Source of the DNA: Gammaproteobacteria bacterium | Lineage (GTDB): Bacteria; Pseudomonadota; Gammaproteobacteria; JACKNK01 | Reading direction: 5' to 3' | Length of the DNA stretch: 64,000 nucleotides | NCBI GenBank assembly: GCA_024234895.1 | Contig: JACKNJ010000011.1 | Coordinates: 51,122-115,121 of the forward strand | In this document: piece by piece, positions 1 through 11,000 of the stretch | Numbering within the stretch: the first letter of the stretch is position 1 | How the letters are laid out: each line of letters starts with the position of its first letter | Notes under the pieces: generated by a model | Database searches by the model: none | What the model saw: the letters and a program-made list of their open reading frames with translations, nothing else | Told to the model about the DNA's origin: nothing | Position numbers and translations under genes: made by a program

Positions 1-11
1 GTATTGCCGGC

Positions 12-2024
12 ATGTCGATGTCGTTCAGCAACCCTCGTACCAACATGCATCCTCCGGTGCGCGCGGCCACCTTGCAGTGGCTGCTGGTCACGCTGGTGCT
101 GATCGCGGCTCCTCATGCACCGCGGGTGCCAATCTGGATCAGCACGCTGTTTCTCGGCATCGCGACCTGGCGCTGGCTCGCTGGGCGCCGTAACTGGACC
201 CTGCCCAATGCGTGGATCCGGGGCCTCAGCGCGGTGTTCGGGATCAGTGCGGTATTCGCCAATTACGGCACCGTGTTCGGACGTGAACCGGGTGTCTCGC
301 TACTGCTGGTGATGGTCGCACTCAAGATGATCGAGTTGCGCAGCCAGCGTGATGAATGGGTCTTGCTGCTGCTCGGCTACTTCCTGCTGCTAACGTCGTT
401 TCTGTTTCAGCAGGGTATTGGCGCCGGTGTTTACATGTTGGGGATGGCGGTATTGCTGACCGCCCTCCTCGCCACCCTCAGCGATATTCGCCGCCCCGGC
501 CTCGAACGGAAGCATTGGCGCATGGCCGGCATGATGATGTTGCAGGGCGTGCCGTTGATGCTGGTGCTGTTCGTGTTGTTCCCGCGGGTCGATCGGCCCC
601 TGTGGGGCATGAGCGATGCCGTCGACACTGCGCGAACCGGACTCAGCGACTCCATGAGCCCGGGCGCGTTCACCAATCTGACCCTGTCCGACGAGGTCGC
701 CTTCCGGGTCGATTTCACAGGTGAGCGACCGCCGATGTCCAAGCTTTATTGGCGTGGTCCGGTGTTCTGGCGCTATGACGGCCAGCAATGGCGGCGTGGC
801 GGACCCACCGGGCCACGGCGACTTGAGTTCACCGGCCTGAGCGAACCGGTCGACTACACGGTGACGCTGGAGCCCCACGATCGCTTGTGGATGTTCGCTC
901 TCGACATCCCGGGCGATGTACCGGACTCCTCCTACTTCACGACGGACTATCGCATCGAGACGGATCGTCAGGTCAAGGATCGCCGCGTCTATTCGATGCG
1001 CTCCTGGCTGAATTACCGCATCGACGTGACGCCGCGACCGGAAGATCTCGAACTCGCGACCAGCCTGCCGGCAAACGCACACCCGCGTGCCCGCGCATTG
1101 GCTGGGCAGTGGCGCGAGCAGTTCGGGGACGACCATCCGGGCATCGTCAACGCCGCGTTGCAGCATTTCCGCGAACAGCCGTTTCACTACACCCTCGCCC
1201 CTCCCCTGCTGCGCATCGACCCGGTGGATCAATTCCTGTTCGAGTCCCGCGCGGGTTTCTGCGAACACTACGCCGGCAGTTTCGTCGTGCTGATGCGCGC
1301 CGCCGGGGTGCCGGCCCGGGTCGTGACCGGTTATCAGGGCGGTGTCTGGAACAAACTGGGCGGCTACTTCATGGTCCGCCAGGCCGACGCGCACGCGTGG
1401 TCAGAGGTGTGGTTGCCCGAACGCGGCTGGGTGCGGGTCGACCCGACGGCGGCGGTCGCACCGGAGCGTGTCGAGCGCGGCATCGCCGCAGCCATCCGCG
1501 GCGAGCAGGGCGTGCTCGCGGCGATGGCGCAAGTCGATGAGATCGGCGGATGGCGTTACCAGATGGCATTGGCGTGGGACGCGATCCACACCAGTTGGGG
1601 CCGCTGGGTGGTTGGCTACAACGCCCAGCGCCAGCGCAGTCTGTTGCAGGACTGGGGCATGGACGATGTCTCACCGACCGAACTCGCGCGCGGCATGGTC
1701 GTCGTGGTCGGTGTGCTGCTCGCGGTGTTCGCGCTGCTGATGTTTCAACGCCGTCCGCACGCCAGGCGCTCGCCCGCGCAGTTGGCCTGGCTGCGTTTCA
1801 ACCGGCGACTGGCCGATGCCGGCCTGCCACGCGCCGACCATGAGGGGCCGCTGGATTTCGGTCGCCGCGCAACCGCCCGGTTCCCGGACGAAGCCGCGCG
1901 GATCGAGACGATCGTCAGGGACTACGCGGCCCTCCGTTACGGAGCGGGATCGACGGACAGCGAAGATCGCCTGCGCCGTCTGCGCCGGGCGGTGCGCCGT
2001 TTCCGGCCACGCGCCCGGCGCTGA
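12..2024 (+). CDS. TgpA-like transglutaminase membrane protein (DUF3488 + transglutaminase core)
   Basis: A 670-residue protein. Its N-terminal part (about residues 20-190) is a run of hydrophobic helices. A periplasmic transglutaminase-like domain follows, with a visible triad: Cys417 in RAGFCEHYAG, His461 in DAHAWSEVW and Asp477 in VDPTAAV. One more membrane helix lies near residue 560, and a basic cytosolic tail ends the protein. This is the architecture of the TgpA family, in which a MoxR ATPase, a DUF58 protein and this protein are usually encoded together; those partners would lie left of the window edge. The physiological substrate of the family is not well defined. ATG codons at 12, 18 and 45 could all serve as start; the first is given. 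The stop codon is 3 bp from the end of convergent pepN. Confidence 0.85.
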   Translation: MSMSFSNPRTNMHPPVRAATLQWLLVTLVLIAAPHAPRVPIWISTLFLGIATWRWLAGRRNWTLPNAWIRGLSAVFGISAVFANYGTVFGREPGVSLLLVMVALKMIELRSQRDEWVLLLLGYFLLLTSFLFQQGIGAGVYMLGMAVLLTALLATLSDIRRPGLERKHWRMAGMMMLQGVPLMLVLFVLFPRVDRPLWGMSDAVDTARTGLSDSMSPGAFTNLTLSDEVAFRVDFTGERPPMSKLYWRGPVFWRYDGQQWRRGGPTGPRRLEFTGLSEPVDYTVTLEPHDRLWMFALDIPGDVPDSSYFTTDYRIETDRQVKDRRVYSMRSWLNYRIDVTPRPEDLELATSLPANAHPRARALAGQWREQFGDDHPGIVNAALQHFREQPFHYTLAPPLLRIDPVDQFLFESRAGFCEHYAGSFVVLMRAAGVPARVVTGYQGGVWNKLGGYFMVRQADAHAWSEVWLPERGWVRVDPTAAVAPERVERGIAAAIRGEQGVLAAMAQVDEIGGWRYQMALAWDAIHTSWGRWVVGYNAQRQRSLLQDWGMDDVSPTELARGMVVVVGVLLAVFALLMFQRRPHARRSPAQLAWLRFNRRLADAGLPRADHEGPLDFGRRATARFPDEAARIETIVRDYAALRYGAGSTDSEDRLRRLRRAVRRFRPRARR

Positions 2025-2027
2025 TCC

Positions 2028-4673
2028 TCAGCGCTCCGCGAGGCTTTTGCTGGCCACCTCGTAGCAATCCCTGGACAGGCCGTGCCTGGCGACGATGCGC
2101 GCCAGTTCCGCGCGCATGAGCTGACCCCGCCCCGCATCGTAACGACGCCAGTGCGCCAGGTTGCCGAGCAGACGCGCGGCGATCTGCGGGTTGCGGGAAT
2201 CGAGATCGAGCACGTGATCCGCGAGGAAGCGGTAGCCCGCGCCGTCGGCGGCGTGGAAATTGACCGGATTGGCGGCGCAGAACGCACCGATCAGGCTGCG
2301 GATGCGGTTCGGATTGCGCGGGTCGTAGGCCGGGTCGGTTTCCAGGGCGCGCACCTGGGCCAGGGTGTCCGGCAGCGGCGCGGTCGCCTGCAGGCTGAAC
2401 CATTTGTCCAGCACCAGCGGGTCCGCTCGCCAGCGTTCGCGGAACACCGCCAGCGCGTGCTCGCGGTGCGGGTTTGCGTGATGGGCCAGTGCGGTCAGCG
2501 CGGCCATGGTGTCGGTCATGTTGGCGCCGGCCTCGAATTGCGCATGCGCCAGTTCGATACCCTCGGGCAGGCAGCTCAGATAGGACAGACAGGCGTTGCG
2601 CAGGCTGCGGCGGCCGATCGAGGCGGCGTCCGGTGAATACGCGCCGTCGTCGGACAACGCCTGATGGATGCGGATCAGGTCCGTACTCAGCGCGGCGGCG
2701 AGTTCATGACGCACGAACTCGCGCGCGGCGTGGATGCCGTCCACGTCGATGACCTTCATCGCCTCGGCCAGGGTCGCCTCGCTGGGCAGGCGGATCAGCT
2801 CGGCGCGGTAGTCCGGGGCAAGCGATTCATCCCGCAGGGCCATGCCGAAGGCGGCAACGTAATCCGGATTCAGACGCATCGTGCGCCCGGCAGCGCGCTC
2901 CGCGGCGAGTTCCAGGATCAGCCGGGTGACCAGCACCTGCCCCGCCTCCCAGCGGCTGAATTCGTCGCTGTCGTGGGCGAGCAGGTGGCGTAGCTGCGCG
3001 TCGCTGTAATCGAACTCGAGGTGAACCGGCGCGGAGAAGCCGCGCAGCAGCGAGGGCACCGGCTCGACAGCCACGTCGACGAAATCGAAGCGTTCGATCG
3101 GCGCGCGCAGTTCCAGCACCCGCGTGCCCTCGCTCGCCTCGCTTTCGCCGAGCAGGCGCAGCGGGAGGTCCGCGCCATCCGGCCCGACCAGGCCGATCGC
3201 GAGCGGGATATGCATCGGCGCCTTCGCGGCCATGTCCGGGGTCGGCGGGCAGGTCTGACTGCACAACAGCGTGTAGGTGCGCGTTTCGGCGTCGTATTCG
3301 GCCTCGACGATCACGCGCGGCGTGCCGGCCTGGCTGTACCAGAGGCGGAACTGGCCGAGGTCGACACCGTTGGCGTCCTCCATGCAGCGCACGAAATCGT
3401 CGGTGGTGACGGCCTGGCCGTCATGACGCTCGAAATACAGGTCGGTGCCTTTCCGGTAGCCGTCCGCGCCGAGCAGGGTGTGCTGCATGCGCACCACCTC
3501 GGCGCCCTTCTCGTAGACGGTCACGGTGTAGAAGTTGTTGATCTCGATGTATGAGGCCGGCCGCACCGGGTGCGCCATCGGGCCGGCGTCCTCGCGGAAC
3601 TGGAACTGGCGCAGCATGCGCACGTCCTCGATGCGTTTCACGCCGCGCGAGTTCATGTCGGCCGAGAATTCCTGGTCGCGGAACACGGTCAGGCCTTCCT
3701 TGAGACTCAGCTGGAACCAGTCCCGGCAGGTGATGCGGTTGCCGGTCCAGTTGTGGAAGTACTCGTGCGCGACCACGCCCTCGATGCCGAGATAGTCCAT
3801 GTCGGTGGCGGTATCCGGGCGCGCCAGGATGTACTTGGCGTTGAAGATGTTGAGGCCCTTGTTCTCCATCGCGCCCATGTTGAAGTCGTTGACGGCGACG
3901 ATCATGAACACGTCGAGGTCGTACTCGCGCCCATAGGTCTGCTCGTCCCAGCGCATCGACTTCTTGAGCGAGTCCATCGCGTGCTGGCAGCGGTCGATGT
4001 TCTGCGGCTCCACGAAGATGCGCAGGGTGACCTCGCGCCCGCTGGCGGTGGTGTAGCGGTCCTCGATGTGTTGCAGGTCGCCGGCGACCAGCGCGTACAG
4101 GTAGCAGGGTTTCGGGAACGGGTCTTCCCAGGTCGCGAAATGGCGCCCGTCGGCCAGCGCGCCCTGCTCGATCAGGTTGCCGTTCGAGAGCAGCACCGGG
4201 AAACGCGCGGCATCCGCCTCGATGCGCGTCGTGAAGCGCGCCATCACGTCGGGACGGTCCGGGTAGTAGGTGATCTTGCGGAAACCCTCCGCCTCGCACT
4301 GCGTGCAGTACAGGTCGTTCGAACGATACAGACCTTCCAGGCTGCTGTTGTCCTGCGGCTTGATGCGCGTGACCACGACCAGTTCGAATTCGTCCGGCAC
4401 CTCGTTGATGACCAGCGATTCCTCGCCGAGCCGGTAATTGCCGACATGCACGCGCTCGCCGTCGACCGCGAGCGACACCAGTTCCATGTCCTGACCGTCG
4501 AGGTGCAGCGGCGGTGCCTCGTCATCGGCCAGCACGGGGTTCCGGCGGACCCGGCTGCGCGCGGTGACCTCGGTGACGTCATCGTCGAGCCGGACGACCA
4601 GGTCGATGCGGTCGATCAGATGGGCGGGCGGCTGGTAGTCTGCAAGCTGAATCGTGCGGGGTGTGGTGGTCAT
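2028..4673 (-). CDS. pepN: Aminopeptidase N (M1 family zinc metallopeptidase)
   Basis: An 881-residue cytosolic zinc aminopeptidase that removes N-terminal residues from peptides. The M1 signatures are intact: the substrate-anchoring GAMEN motif at residues 267-271, and HEYFHNW with zinc ligands His303 and His307 and catalytic Glu304. Length and order (N-terminal beta domain, catalytic domain, C-terminal helical repeats ending near ASKSLAER) match gammaproteobacterial PepN. It is convergent with the transglutaminase gene and divergent from the S9 peptidase gene. No frameshift or missing motif is seen. Confidence 0.96.
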   Translation of the reverse strand: MTTTPRTIQLADYQPPAHLIDRIDLVVRLDDDVTEVTARSRVRRNPVLADDEAPPLHLDGQDMELVSLAVDGERVHVGNYRLGEESLVINEVPDEFELVVVTRIKPQDNSSLEGLYRSNDLYCTQCEAEGFRKITYYPDRPDVMARFTTRIEADAARFPVLLSNGNLIEQGALADGRHFATWEDPFPKPCYLYALVAGDLQHIEDRYTTASGREVTLRIFVEPQNIDRCQHAMDSLKKSMRWDEQTYGREYDLDVFMIVAVNDFNMGAMENKGLNIFNAKYILARPDTATDMDYLGIEGVVAHEYFHNWTGNRITCRDWFQLSLKEGLTVFRDQEFSADMNSRGVKRIEDVRMLRQFQFREDAGPMAHPVRPASYIEINNFYTVTVYEKGAEVVRMQHTLLGADGYRKGTDLYFERHDGQAVTTDDFVRCMEDANGVDLGQFRLWYSQAGTPRVIVEAEYDAETRTYTLLCSQTCPPTPDMAAKAPMHIPLAIGLVGPDGADLPLRLLGESEASEGTRVLELRAPIERFDFVDVAVEPVPSLLRGFSAPVHLEFDYSDAQLRHLLAHDSDEFSRWEAGQVLVTRLILELAAERAAGRTMRLNPDYVAAFGMALRDESLAPDYRAELIRLPSEATLAEAMKVIDVDGIHAAREFVRHELAAALSTDLIRIHQALSDDGAYSPDAASIGRRSLRNACLSYLSCLPEGIELAHAQFEAGANMTDTMAALTALAHHANPHREHALAVFRERWRADPLVLDKWFSLQATAPLPDTLAQVRALETDPAYDPRNPNRIRSLIGAFCAANPVNFHAADGAGYRFLADHVLDLDSRNPQIAARLLGNLAHWRRYDAGRGQLMRAELARIVARHGLSRDCYEVASKSLAER

Positions 4674-4798
4674 CGGCGGTCACGGCGGTGGTGATCAGAC
4701 ACCGGGCAGGACGCCCGGCATGGATGGCGCAAGAATACCAATCCCCCATTCCCATTCCGCCGTCGAATTCCCTCTCCATCAACGACCCAATCCCGTTC

Positions 4799-6718
4799 AT
4801 GTCCGACCGAAAGCAAGCGCCCTGTGGCACCTGGGCCTCGCCCATCAACGCGGCCGCCGTCGTCGAGGCCGGCGTGTCGCTGTCCTCGCTGACCGCGCCG
4901 ACCGGCTCCCCACCCTGCTGGCTGGAACGCCGCCCCAAGGCGGGCGGTCGCAGCGTGCTGGTCGAAGCGACCGCCAGCGGCCCGCGCGATCTGACCGGCG
5001 AGCGGGTCAGCGTCCGTTCCCGGGTGAACGAGTACGGCGGCGCGCCCTACTGCCGGAACGGCGAGGTGATCTGGTTCTGCAACGATGCCGATCAACGCAT
5101 CTATCGGCAGGTCGGTGACGATGCGCCGGGCGCGCTGACCGGGGCACTCCCGCATCGCTACGCCGATCTGACCTACGACGCGGCCCGCGATCGTCTGCTC
5201 GCGGTGCGGGAGGATCATGGCGGGAATGGCCACGAACCCGCGCTGACCCTGGTTGCGATCGACCACGCGGGGGTCGTCACCACACTCGTCGGCGGCGCGG
5301 ATTTCTACTCCAACCCCCTGCCATCCCCGGATGGACGCCAGCTCGCCTGGCTGAGCTGGAATCACCCGAACATGCCGTGGGACGGCACCGGGTTGTGGCT
5401 CGCGGAAATCGATGACGCGGGTCATCCCCGCAATGCGCGACGGATTGCCGGCGGCCCGGATGAATCCGTCTTCCAGCCGGCATGGTCGCCGACCGGCGTG
5501 CTGCATTTCGTCTCCGACCGCAACAACTGGTGGAACATCCATCGGCTCGAGGACGACGGCGAGGCCATCAACGTCTGTCCGATGGAGGCCGAATTCGGGC
5601 GTCCGCAATGGGTGTTCGGCATGAGCACCTACGGCTTCGATGCGCGCGGCGCGATCGTCGCCTGCTACACCCGTGCCGGGCGCTGGCGCCTGACGCGTAT
5701 CGATTCCGCCGGTCGGCAGGATATCGATCTGCCCTACGACGACATCCAGGAACTGCGGGTCGCCGGCGACCGGGCCTGGCTGTTGGCCGCCTCGCCGACC
5801 AGCATCCCGGGCGTGGTGGAGGTCGATCTGGCCGACGGCGGTCATCGCCTGCTCGCGCACGGTGGCGGCGCCGGTATGCCTTCGCGCCATATCTCCCGCC
5901 CCGAGGCGTTCACGTTCGCGAGCGGCGACGGCGAGGCACATGCGTTCTACTACCCGCCGACCAATCCCGGTTTCGCTCCACTCGACGACGAAAAGCCGCC
6001 GCTGATCGTGAAGATTCACGGCGGACCGACGGCGGCAACCGGCACCGCGCTGAGTGCCGCCATCCAGTTCTGGACCAGTCGTGGATTCGGCCTGGTCGAT
6101 GTGAACTATCGCGGCAGCACCGGATACGGACGTGATTACCGCGCGTTGCTGCACGGCCAGGCGGGCATCGTTGACGTCGAGGACTGCATCAACGCAGCCC
6201 GCCACCTCGTCGACACCGGCAGGGTCGATGCTCAGCGCTGCCTGATCCGGGGCAGCAGCGCCGGTGGCTACACCGTGCTCGCCGCGCTGACCTTCCATGA
6301 TTTCTTCCGCGCCGGCGCCAGCTATTACGGCATCGGCGATCTGGCCACGCTGGCCCGCGACACCCACAAGTTCGAGGCGCGCTACGTCGATCGTCTGGTC
6401 GCGCCCTGGCCCGCCGGCGAGGCGCTGTATCGGGAACGCTCACCGATCGCGCACGTCGACCGGCTCGGCGTGCCGGTGATCTTCTTCCAGGGCCTGGACG
6501 ACAAGATCGTGCCGCCGAATCAGGCCGAGGACATGGTCGCCGCGCTCGATGCCAAGGGCCTGCCGGTCGCCTATCTCACCTTCGCGGGCGAAGCACACGG
6601 TTTCCGGCGGGCCGAGACATTGCTCCGCACGCTGGAGGCCGAGCTGTATTTCTACGGGAAGGTGTTGGGGTTCACCCCGGCGGACGCGATCGAGCCGGTC
6701 GACATCCGCAATCTGTGA
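4799..6718 (+). CDS. S9-family serine peptidase (dipeptidyl aminopeptidase/acylaminoacyl peptidase)
   Basis: A prolyl-oligopeptidase-family enzyme of 639 residues from the chosen ATG at 4799 (MSDRKQAPCG). The N-terminal half looks like the WD/beta-propeller gate (motifs such as PDGRQLAWLSW and FQPAWSPTGVLHFVSDR). The C-terminal half is an alpha/beta-hydrolase with the nucleophile Ser487 in GSSAGG, an acid in QGLDDKIVPP and a His in GEAHGFR. The frame stays open upstream to 4661, but that stretch overlaps the pepN start and resembles nothing, so the internal ATG is preferred. No signal peptide is seen, so it is probably cytosolic. The exact substrate cannot be told from sequence. Confidence 0.88.
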   Translation: MSDRKQAPCGTWASPINAAAVVEAGVSLSSLTAPTGSPPCWLERRPKAGGRSVLVEATASGPRDLTGERVSVRSRVNEYGGAPYCRNGEVIWFCNDADQRIYRQVGDDAPGALTGALPHRYADLTYDAARDRLLAVREDHGGNGHEPALTLVAIDHAGVVTTLVGGADFYSNPLPSPDGRQLAWLSWNHPNMPWDGTGLWLAEIDDAGHPRNARRIAGGPDESVFQPAWSPTGVLHFVSDRNNWWNIHRLEDDGEAINVCPMEAEFGRPQWVFGMSTYGFDARGAIVACYTRAGRWRLTRIDSAGRQDIDLPYDDIQELRVAGDRAWLLAASPTSIPGVVEVDLADGGHRLLAHGGGAGMPSRHISRPEAFTFASGDGEAHAFYYPPTNPGFAPLDDEKPPLIVKIHGGPTAATGTALSAAIQFWTSRGFGLVDVNYRGSTGYGRDYRALLHGQAGIVDVEDCINAARHLVDTGRVDAQRCLIRGSSAGGYTVLAALTFHDFFRAGASYYGIGDLATLARDTHKFEARYVDRLVAPWPAGEALYRERSPIAHVDRLGVPVIFFQGLDDKIVPPNQAEDMVAALDAKGLPVAYLTFAGEAHGFRRAETLLRTLEAELYFYGKVLGFTPADAIEPVDIRNL

Positions 6719-6724
6719 CCCGCC

Positions 6725-7492
6725 TCAGTCCCAGAATGCGACCGCGTGCATGCCCAGATTGCCGTAATCGAAGCCTTCATAGAGGGTTTCGCCACCGCCC
6801 CCGGCGGCGCCCCAGGCGACGAACAGCGGGAGCAGATGGTCTTCGCTCGGGTGCGCGATGTCCGCATAGGGGGCCAGCGCCCGGTAGCGGTCGGCGTCGT
6901 CACGTCGATCCTCGCCAAGGGCCCGCAACATCCAGCCGGCAAACGCACTCGCCCACTCCTCCGGCGGCTGATCCGGGCGCCCGAGTTGCCGCAGGTTATG
7001 CACCAGGCCGCCACTGGCGATGATCATGGTCTTGTCGTCGCGCAGTTCACCGAGCACGCGACCCAGGCGCATCAAGGTGGACGGAGCCCATCGGAACGGC
7101 ATCGCGACCGGCACCACGTTCACGTCCGCGTCGGGGTACATCAGACTCAGCGCGGTCCACACGCCATGATCCAGTCCGCGAGACGGCTCGAATTCGGCGC
7201 GGATGCCGGCCTCAATCAGATGCGTGCAGATCTGCCGGGCCAGCTCGGGATTCCCGGCCACCGCGTATTTCCGCTCGTTCAGGGCTTGCGGGAAACCGGC
7301 AAAGTCATGAATGGTCGAGGGATGCGGCGCGCCACCGACAAGGAGCTTGTCCGCATACCAATGCGCCGACAGCACGATCACCGATTCCGGTCGGGGCAAC
7401 GACTGCCCGAGATCCTGCAGAAAGGCGCCATGCGGCGTGTTCCGCAGTAGCAGATTGGGGGCGCCGTGGCTTATGAAGAGAACCGGATTCAT
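6725..7492 (-). CDS. Class III extradiol ring-cleavage dioxygenase (LigB/YgiD/DODA-like)
   Basis: A 255-residue protein from ATG 7492 (MNPVLFISHGAPN). The early SHG motif, the SAHWY segment near residue 45 and the LDHGVW and HPSEDHLLP segments are typical of LigB-fold dioxygenases. These bind Fe(II) or Zn(II) with two His and a Glu and cleave catechols such as DOPA. The frame extends upstream to 7618, but the extension lacks similarity and runs into the divergent promoter region. It is divergent from a cupin gene, so the two may share a control region. The natural substrate is unknown. Confidence 0.85.
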   Translation of the reverse strand: MNPVLFISHGAPNLLLRNTPHGAFLQDLGQSLPRPESVIVLSAHWYADKLLVGGAPHPSTIHDFAGFPQALNERKYAVAGNPELARQICTHLIEAGIRAEFEPSRGLDHGVWTALSLMYPDADVNVVPVAMPFRWAPSTLMRLGRVLGELRDDKTMIIASGGLVHNLRQLGRPDQPPEEWASAFAGWMLRALGEDRRDDADRYRALAPYADIAHPSEDHLLPLFVAWGAAGGGGETLYEGFDYGNLGMHAVAFWD

Positions 7493-7574
7493 GGCTCGAC
7501 CCGATACGAACAACGGGGACATTCGGATGCACATCACCCGCATTTGCAAGCATTTGTAACGAATACGTAACCGA

Positions 7575-7913
7575 ATGCAAATCAAAAACCTGTATTCCGG
7601 CGTCTGCGCCGCAGACAAGCTGCCGGCGGAAGATTTCCAGACCCTCCTCGCTCACGGCGGCTGCCGGCTGGAACGGATCGTTTCGACCGGACACTCGACT
7701 CCGCCCGATCAGTGGTACGACCAGGATGACGATGAGTGGGTGCTGTTGCTGAGCGGCTGCGCGGTGCTGCGCTTCGCGGGACCGGATGAGACCGTGACCC
7801 TGGGGCCGGGTGACCATCTGCTGATCCCGGCACACCGCCGTCACCGCGTGGAATCCACCGATCCTCAAGGTGCGACGGTCTGGCTGGCCCTGCACATGCG
7901 CCCTGAACCCTGA
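7575..7913 (+). CDS. Small single-domain cupin protein
   Basis: A 112-residue protein with one cupin barrel. Motif 1 is around residues 46-65 (QWYDQDDDEWVLLLSG) and motif 2 around residues 78-95 (LGPGDHLLIPAHRRHRVE), with His/Glu residues able to bind a metal. It resembles short cupins often annotated only as cupin-domain proteins. It starts 82 bp from the divergent dioxygenase gene and is followed by a strong hairpin terminator. No substrate can be assigned. Confidence 0.8.
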   Translation: MQIKNLYSGVCAADKLPAEDFQTLLAHGGCRLERIVSTGHSTPPDQWYDQDDDEWVLLLSGCAVLRFAGPDETVTLGPGDHLLIPAHRRHRVESTDPQGATVWLALHMRPEP

Positions 7914-7953
7914 AACACGCCGTCGCTGGCGGCGGGTAGGAGGCTCCCAAATA

Positions 7954-7984
7954 AAAAGGGCGTCGACTCGGTCGACGCCCTTTT
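7954..7984. terminator. Bidirectional intrinsic terminator
   Basis: A perfect 14-bp stem (arms 7954-7967 and 7971-7984) with a 3-base loop. It has an A-run on one side and a T-run on the other, so it can end transcription of the cupin gene on plus and of the RND efflux operon arriving on minus. Confidence 0.92.
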
Positions 7985-8012
7985 ATCTCCCGATCCGTCC
8001 GGATCGGTCCGG

Positions 8013-11000
8013 CTAGACCTTGGTCTGCTCGGTCTCTTCCTTGGCCTCGTTGTCCCGCACAGCGCCGACATGGGCGACCCGGCGGAAAGTCTCCTCGCCG
8101 ATGCTGAGGCAGCCGAGCGGCACGACCACCAGGGTCAGGATGGTCGACACGAACACGCCGAACAGCAGCGAGATCGCCATGCCCTGGAAGATCGGGTCGG
8201 TCAGGATGACCGCCGAACCGAGAACCAGCGCCAGCGCCGTGATCATGATCGGACGGGTTCTGGCCTTGGCGGCATGGATGACCGCGTCGTACAGCGGCAG
8301 GCCATCGCGGATCAGCACCAGCGTGAAGTCCACCAGCAGGATGGAGTTACGCACGATGATGCCGGCCAGCGCGATCCAGCCGATCATCGATGTGGCCGTG
8401 AAGTCCGCGCCGAACAGCATGTGACCGGGCACGATGCCGAGCAGGGTCAGCGGGATCGGCGCCATGATGATGGCCGGGATGATGAAGTTGCCGAACTGCC
8501 AGACCACCAGCATGTAAATTGCGATCAGGGCGATGGCGTAGGCGGCGCCCATGTCACGGAAGGTCTCGAAGGTCACGGTCCATTCACCGCCCCACTCGAA
8601 GCCGGACTGCTGGTCGGTCGCCGGTGCGCCGGTGTACTCGCCGGCGATCTTCACGCCGTCGGGCGCGGTGTAATCGGCAAGCAATTCGTCGACGTCGAGC
8701 TGCGCGTAGACCGGCGCGGCCAGACGCCCCTTCGCGTCACCGACCACGAACTCAACCGGCCGCAGGTCCTTGCGGAAGATGATGTCGTCACGCTTCTGCT
8801 CGACGAATCTGCCGAGTTCACCCAGCGGCACAGTACCGGACTGCATCATGTTCATGATCGGCAGATCGCGCAGCTGACCGAGGTCGGCACGTTTGGACAA
8901 CGGCACCTGCATGAGGATGTAGGTCGGTTCCTCGATGCCGCGTTCCTTGAGGTCGCCGACCTTGAACTCGCCCATGGCCATGGCCAGGTGCTTGTTGATG
9001 CTGTCGATGGTCACGCCGTTCAGGGCAGCTTTCTCGGTGTCGATATCGAAACGCCATTCGGTCATCGGCTCGCGCATCAGCGTCTGCTCCTCACCGACGT
9101 ATTCGGACTTGTTGAACAGCGCGGCGATGTCGCGGGCGACCTGCTTGCGCGTGGCGGCGTCGGGGCCGTGGACCTCGGCGACCAGGGTCTGCAACACCGG
9201 CGGACCGGGCGGCATCTCGACCACCGTGACGCCGGCACCATCGGCCTGCTTGATGCCGGAGGCATCGATCAGCGGCGCGATCTTGTCGCGGATCTGATTG
9301 GCGATCTCGTGACTGTTGCGGTCACGATCTTCCTTGTCCGTCAGGATGACCTGGATCTGCGCCTGCCACGGGAACTGGCGGAGGTAGTAATGGCGCACCA
9401 GGCCGTTGAAGTCGAACGGGATCGCCGCGCCGACGTAGGTCTGCACGGACAGCACGTCCGGATCCTGGCGGATGATCTCCGCGATGTCGGCGGTGAAGCT
9501 GGCGGTGTCCGGCAGCGCGGTGCCGGCCGGCATGTCGATCGCGACCTGGAACTCGGCCTTGTTGTCGAACGGCAGCATCTTCACGGTGACGCCGGTCGTG
9601 TAGAACATCAGGCCGGCCAGGAAGAACGCCACGAACAGGCCGATCAGGAACATGTTGCCGAGCTTGCGATCCCGGTAGAGCCTGCCGATGGTGCCCTGAT
9701 AAAGGCCATCCAGCTTCTCGGCGGTCTTCTCTTCCTTGTGATGCATCTCCTGGAGCTTCTTCATGCTCGGCACGATGCGCATCGCCAGCCACGGCGCGAA
9801 CACCAGCGCGGCGAACAGCGAGAAGATCATCGCGACCGAACCCAGCGCCGGGATCGGCTCCATATACGGGCCCATCATGCCGGACACGAAACCCATCGGC
9901 AGCAGCGCGGCGACCACGGTGTAGGTCGCCAGCACTGTCGGGTTGCCGACCTCGCGCACCGCGTCGATGGAGATCTCGGTGGACGGCTCGCCATGCATCA
10001 GCCAGCGGCGGTAGATGTTCTCAACGATGACGATCGCGTTATCGACCAGGAAGCCGATGGAGAAGATCAGCGCGAACAGCGACACGCGGTTGATCGAGTA
10101 GCCCATCAGCATCGCCGAGAACACGGTGATGACCAGCACCACCGGGATGGTCAGCAGCACCACGACGGACGGTTTCCAGCCCATCGAATACCAGACCAGC
10201 AAGGTCACCGCGGCGGTCGCGACGAACAGCTTGAACAGCAGGTCGTTGACCTTCTTGTCGGCGGTCTTGCCGTAGTTGCGGGTGATCTCCCAATGCACGT
10301 TGTCGGGGATCAGATAGCCCTGGATGCTCTGCATTTCGTTGAGCACGGAGTTGACAACGTCGACGCCGTTGGCGCCCTTCTGCTTGGCGATCGCGATGGT
10401 CACGGCCTGCGCGTAGTCGACGCGGGCACCGGTATTCGCGGCGCCGGTCGAGAAGGTGACCATCTGCTTGACGTCTTCCGGCCCGATGGAGACATCGGCG
10501 ACGTCATGCATGTAGATCGGACGGCCTTCGTGATTGCCGACCACCAGATTCTTGATCTGATCGGCATCGCTCAGGAACGCACCGGTGACGACATAGGCGT
10601 ACTTGCCGGCGGATTCGGTGGAACCGACCGTCATCTCGGCGTTGAAGCCCTGCACCACCTGCGCCATCTGCGCCATGCTCATGCCGTAGGCGGCCAGGCG
10701 CTCCGGCTGCACGTCGATCTTGACCTGACGCGCGCGGCCACCGACCACGAACGTGTTGCCGGTCTTCGGAAGCTGCTTGAGGTGCTGCTGCACCGACACC
10801 GCCAGCGCGCGCAGCGCCGCGTCGTTGACCTCGTGGGACCACAGCGTCAGCGTGACCACGGGAACGTCGTCGATTTCCTTGGGCTTGATCTGCGCGTTCT
10901 CGGCGCCGGGCGGGATCAGATCCTCGTTCGCGCGGATCTTGTCGGCGGCACGCACGATGGCGGCGTTCATGTCCTCGCCGACATCGAATTCCAGCGTGAT